Shown here piece by piece: positions 5,027 to 5,197 of a stretch of DNA of 5,197 nt. Source of the stretch: Alphaproteobacteria bacterium (GTDB lineage: Bacteria > Pseudomonadota > Alphaproteobacteria > Zavarziniales > Zavarziniaceae); the NCBI GenBank assembly GCA_021774355.1, contig JAJFJE010000363.1, positions 1-5,197 on the forward strand, written 5' to 3'. Every line of letters starts with the position of its first letter. The first letter of the stretch is position 1. The translations under genes were made by a program, and so were the position numbers. The notes beneath the pieces were generated by a model. It did not search any database. It had not been told where the DNA came from and saw only the letters and a program-made list of their open reading frames with translations.

Positions 5027-5197
5027 GCGCGAGCCCGGGAGCGCGCGGGGCCGGGGAGGGCGCGGCACCCCCTCACCGTCATGGCCGGCCACCGTGCCGG
5101 CCATCCACGGGAACACCGTGCCTGCCACGAAGGCGTGGATGACCGGGCCAAGCCCGGTCATGACGGTGGGGAGAGGACGCGCGAGCCCGGGAGCGCG
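5027..5197. repeat. 19-bp direct repeat GCGCGAGCCCGGGAGCGCG, two copies
   Basis: Identical at 5027-5045 and 5179-5197, the second ending at the window edge. Each follows, directly or after the extra half element, a 91-bp palindromic unit and a GAGAGGACGCG linker. Together with the other repeats this indicates a composite repeating module that continues beyond the window. Confidence 0.75.
5076..5166. repeat. Palindromic repeat copy 2 (91 bp, REPIN-like)
   Basis: Same length and orientation as copy 1, starting 213 bp further on, with 7 differences in 91 positions (about 92% identity). Hairpin 1 stems are 5081-5089 and 5096-5104; hairpin 2 stems are 5139-5147 and 5153-5161. Every difference from copy 1 is in a hairpin loop or the central spacer (5110-5133); all 56 paired positions are identical. 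It is followed by a linker GGGGAGAGGACGCG like the one after copy 1. Confidence 0.85.

Noticed and set aside
4863..5166. CRISPR array
   Set aside because: There are only two full units of 91 bp, internally palindromic, with related rather than unique sequence between them and no regular 30-40 bp spacers.

Overview
The window comes from a GC-rich (by eye about 70% GC), flagellated alphaproteobacterium, possibly of the Rhodospirillales type. Four things point there: the alphaproteobacterial form of MnmA, an elongator tRNA-Met typical of the class, fliK and flgD behind a sigma-54-type promoter, and palindromic intergenic repeats of the CGTCATGGCCGG / CCGGTCATGACG kind common in this class. The order-level guess is weak.

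Layout, left to right. (1) Positions 1-916, plus strand: the 3' part of an aldo/keto reductase gene whose reading frame enters from outside the window. It is broken by a TAG that sits exactly where the catalytic tyrosine codon should be. (2) 926-1408, minus strand: a small lipoprotein with a very strong ribosome binding site, convergent with the reductase (9 bp gap). (3) 1636-1712, minus: elongator tRNA-Met(CAU) with its own sigma-70-type promoter, whose -35 hexamer contains the mnmA stop codon. (4) 1774-2961, minus: mnmA, the tRNA 2-thiouridylase. (5) 2962-3102: a divergent regulatory region with a GG-N10-GC sigma-54 promoter pointing at fliK and, about 85 bp upstream of the predicted transcript start, a perfect CGGCAA-N3-TTGCCG palindrome resembling flagellar enhancer (ftr/FlbD-type) sites. 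(6) 3103-4089 and 4102-4779, plus: fliK (hook-length control) and flgD (hook cap/scaffold), 12 bp apart and evidently one transcript. (7) 4780-5197: no gene; a GC hairpin just after flgD, then an array of palindromic repeats that runs off the window.

fliK and flgD act together in hook assembly: FlgD caps the growing hook so that FlgE subunits polymerise, and FliK measures its length and triggers the export switch. mnmA and the tRNA gene both concern translation, but tRNA-Met is not an MnmA substrate.

The most interesting points are the stop codon in place of the reductase's catalytic Tyr; the paired 91-bp repeats, which fold on paper into a four-arm cloverleaf and whose seven differences all fall in unpaired positions; and the compact sigma-54/enhancer architecture in front of fliK. 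I saw no clear sign of a wholly new multi-gene system.
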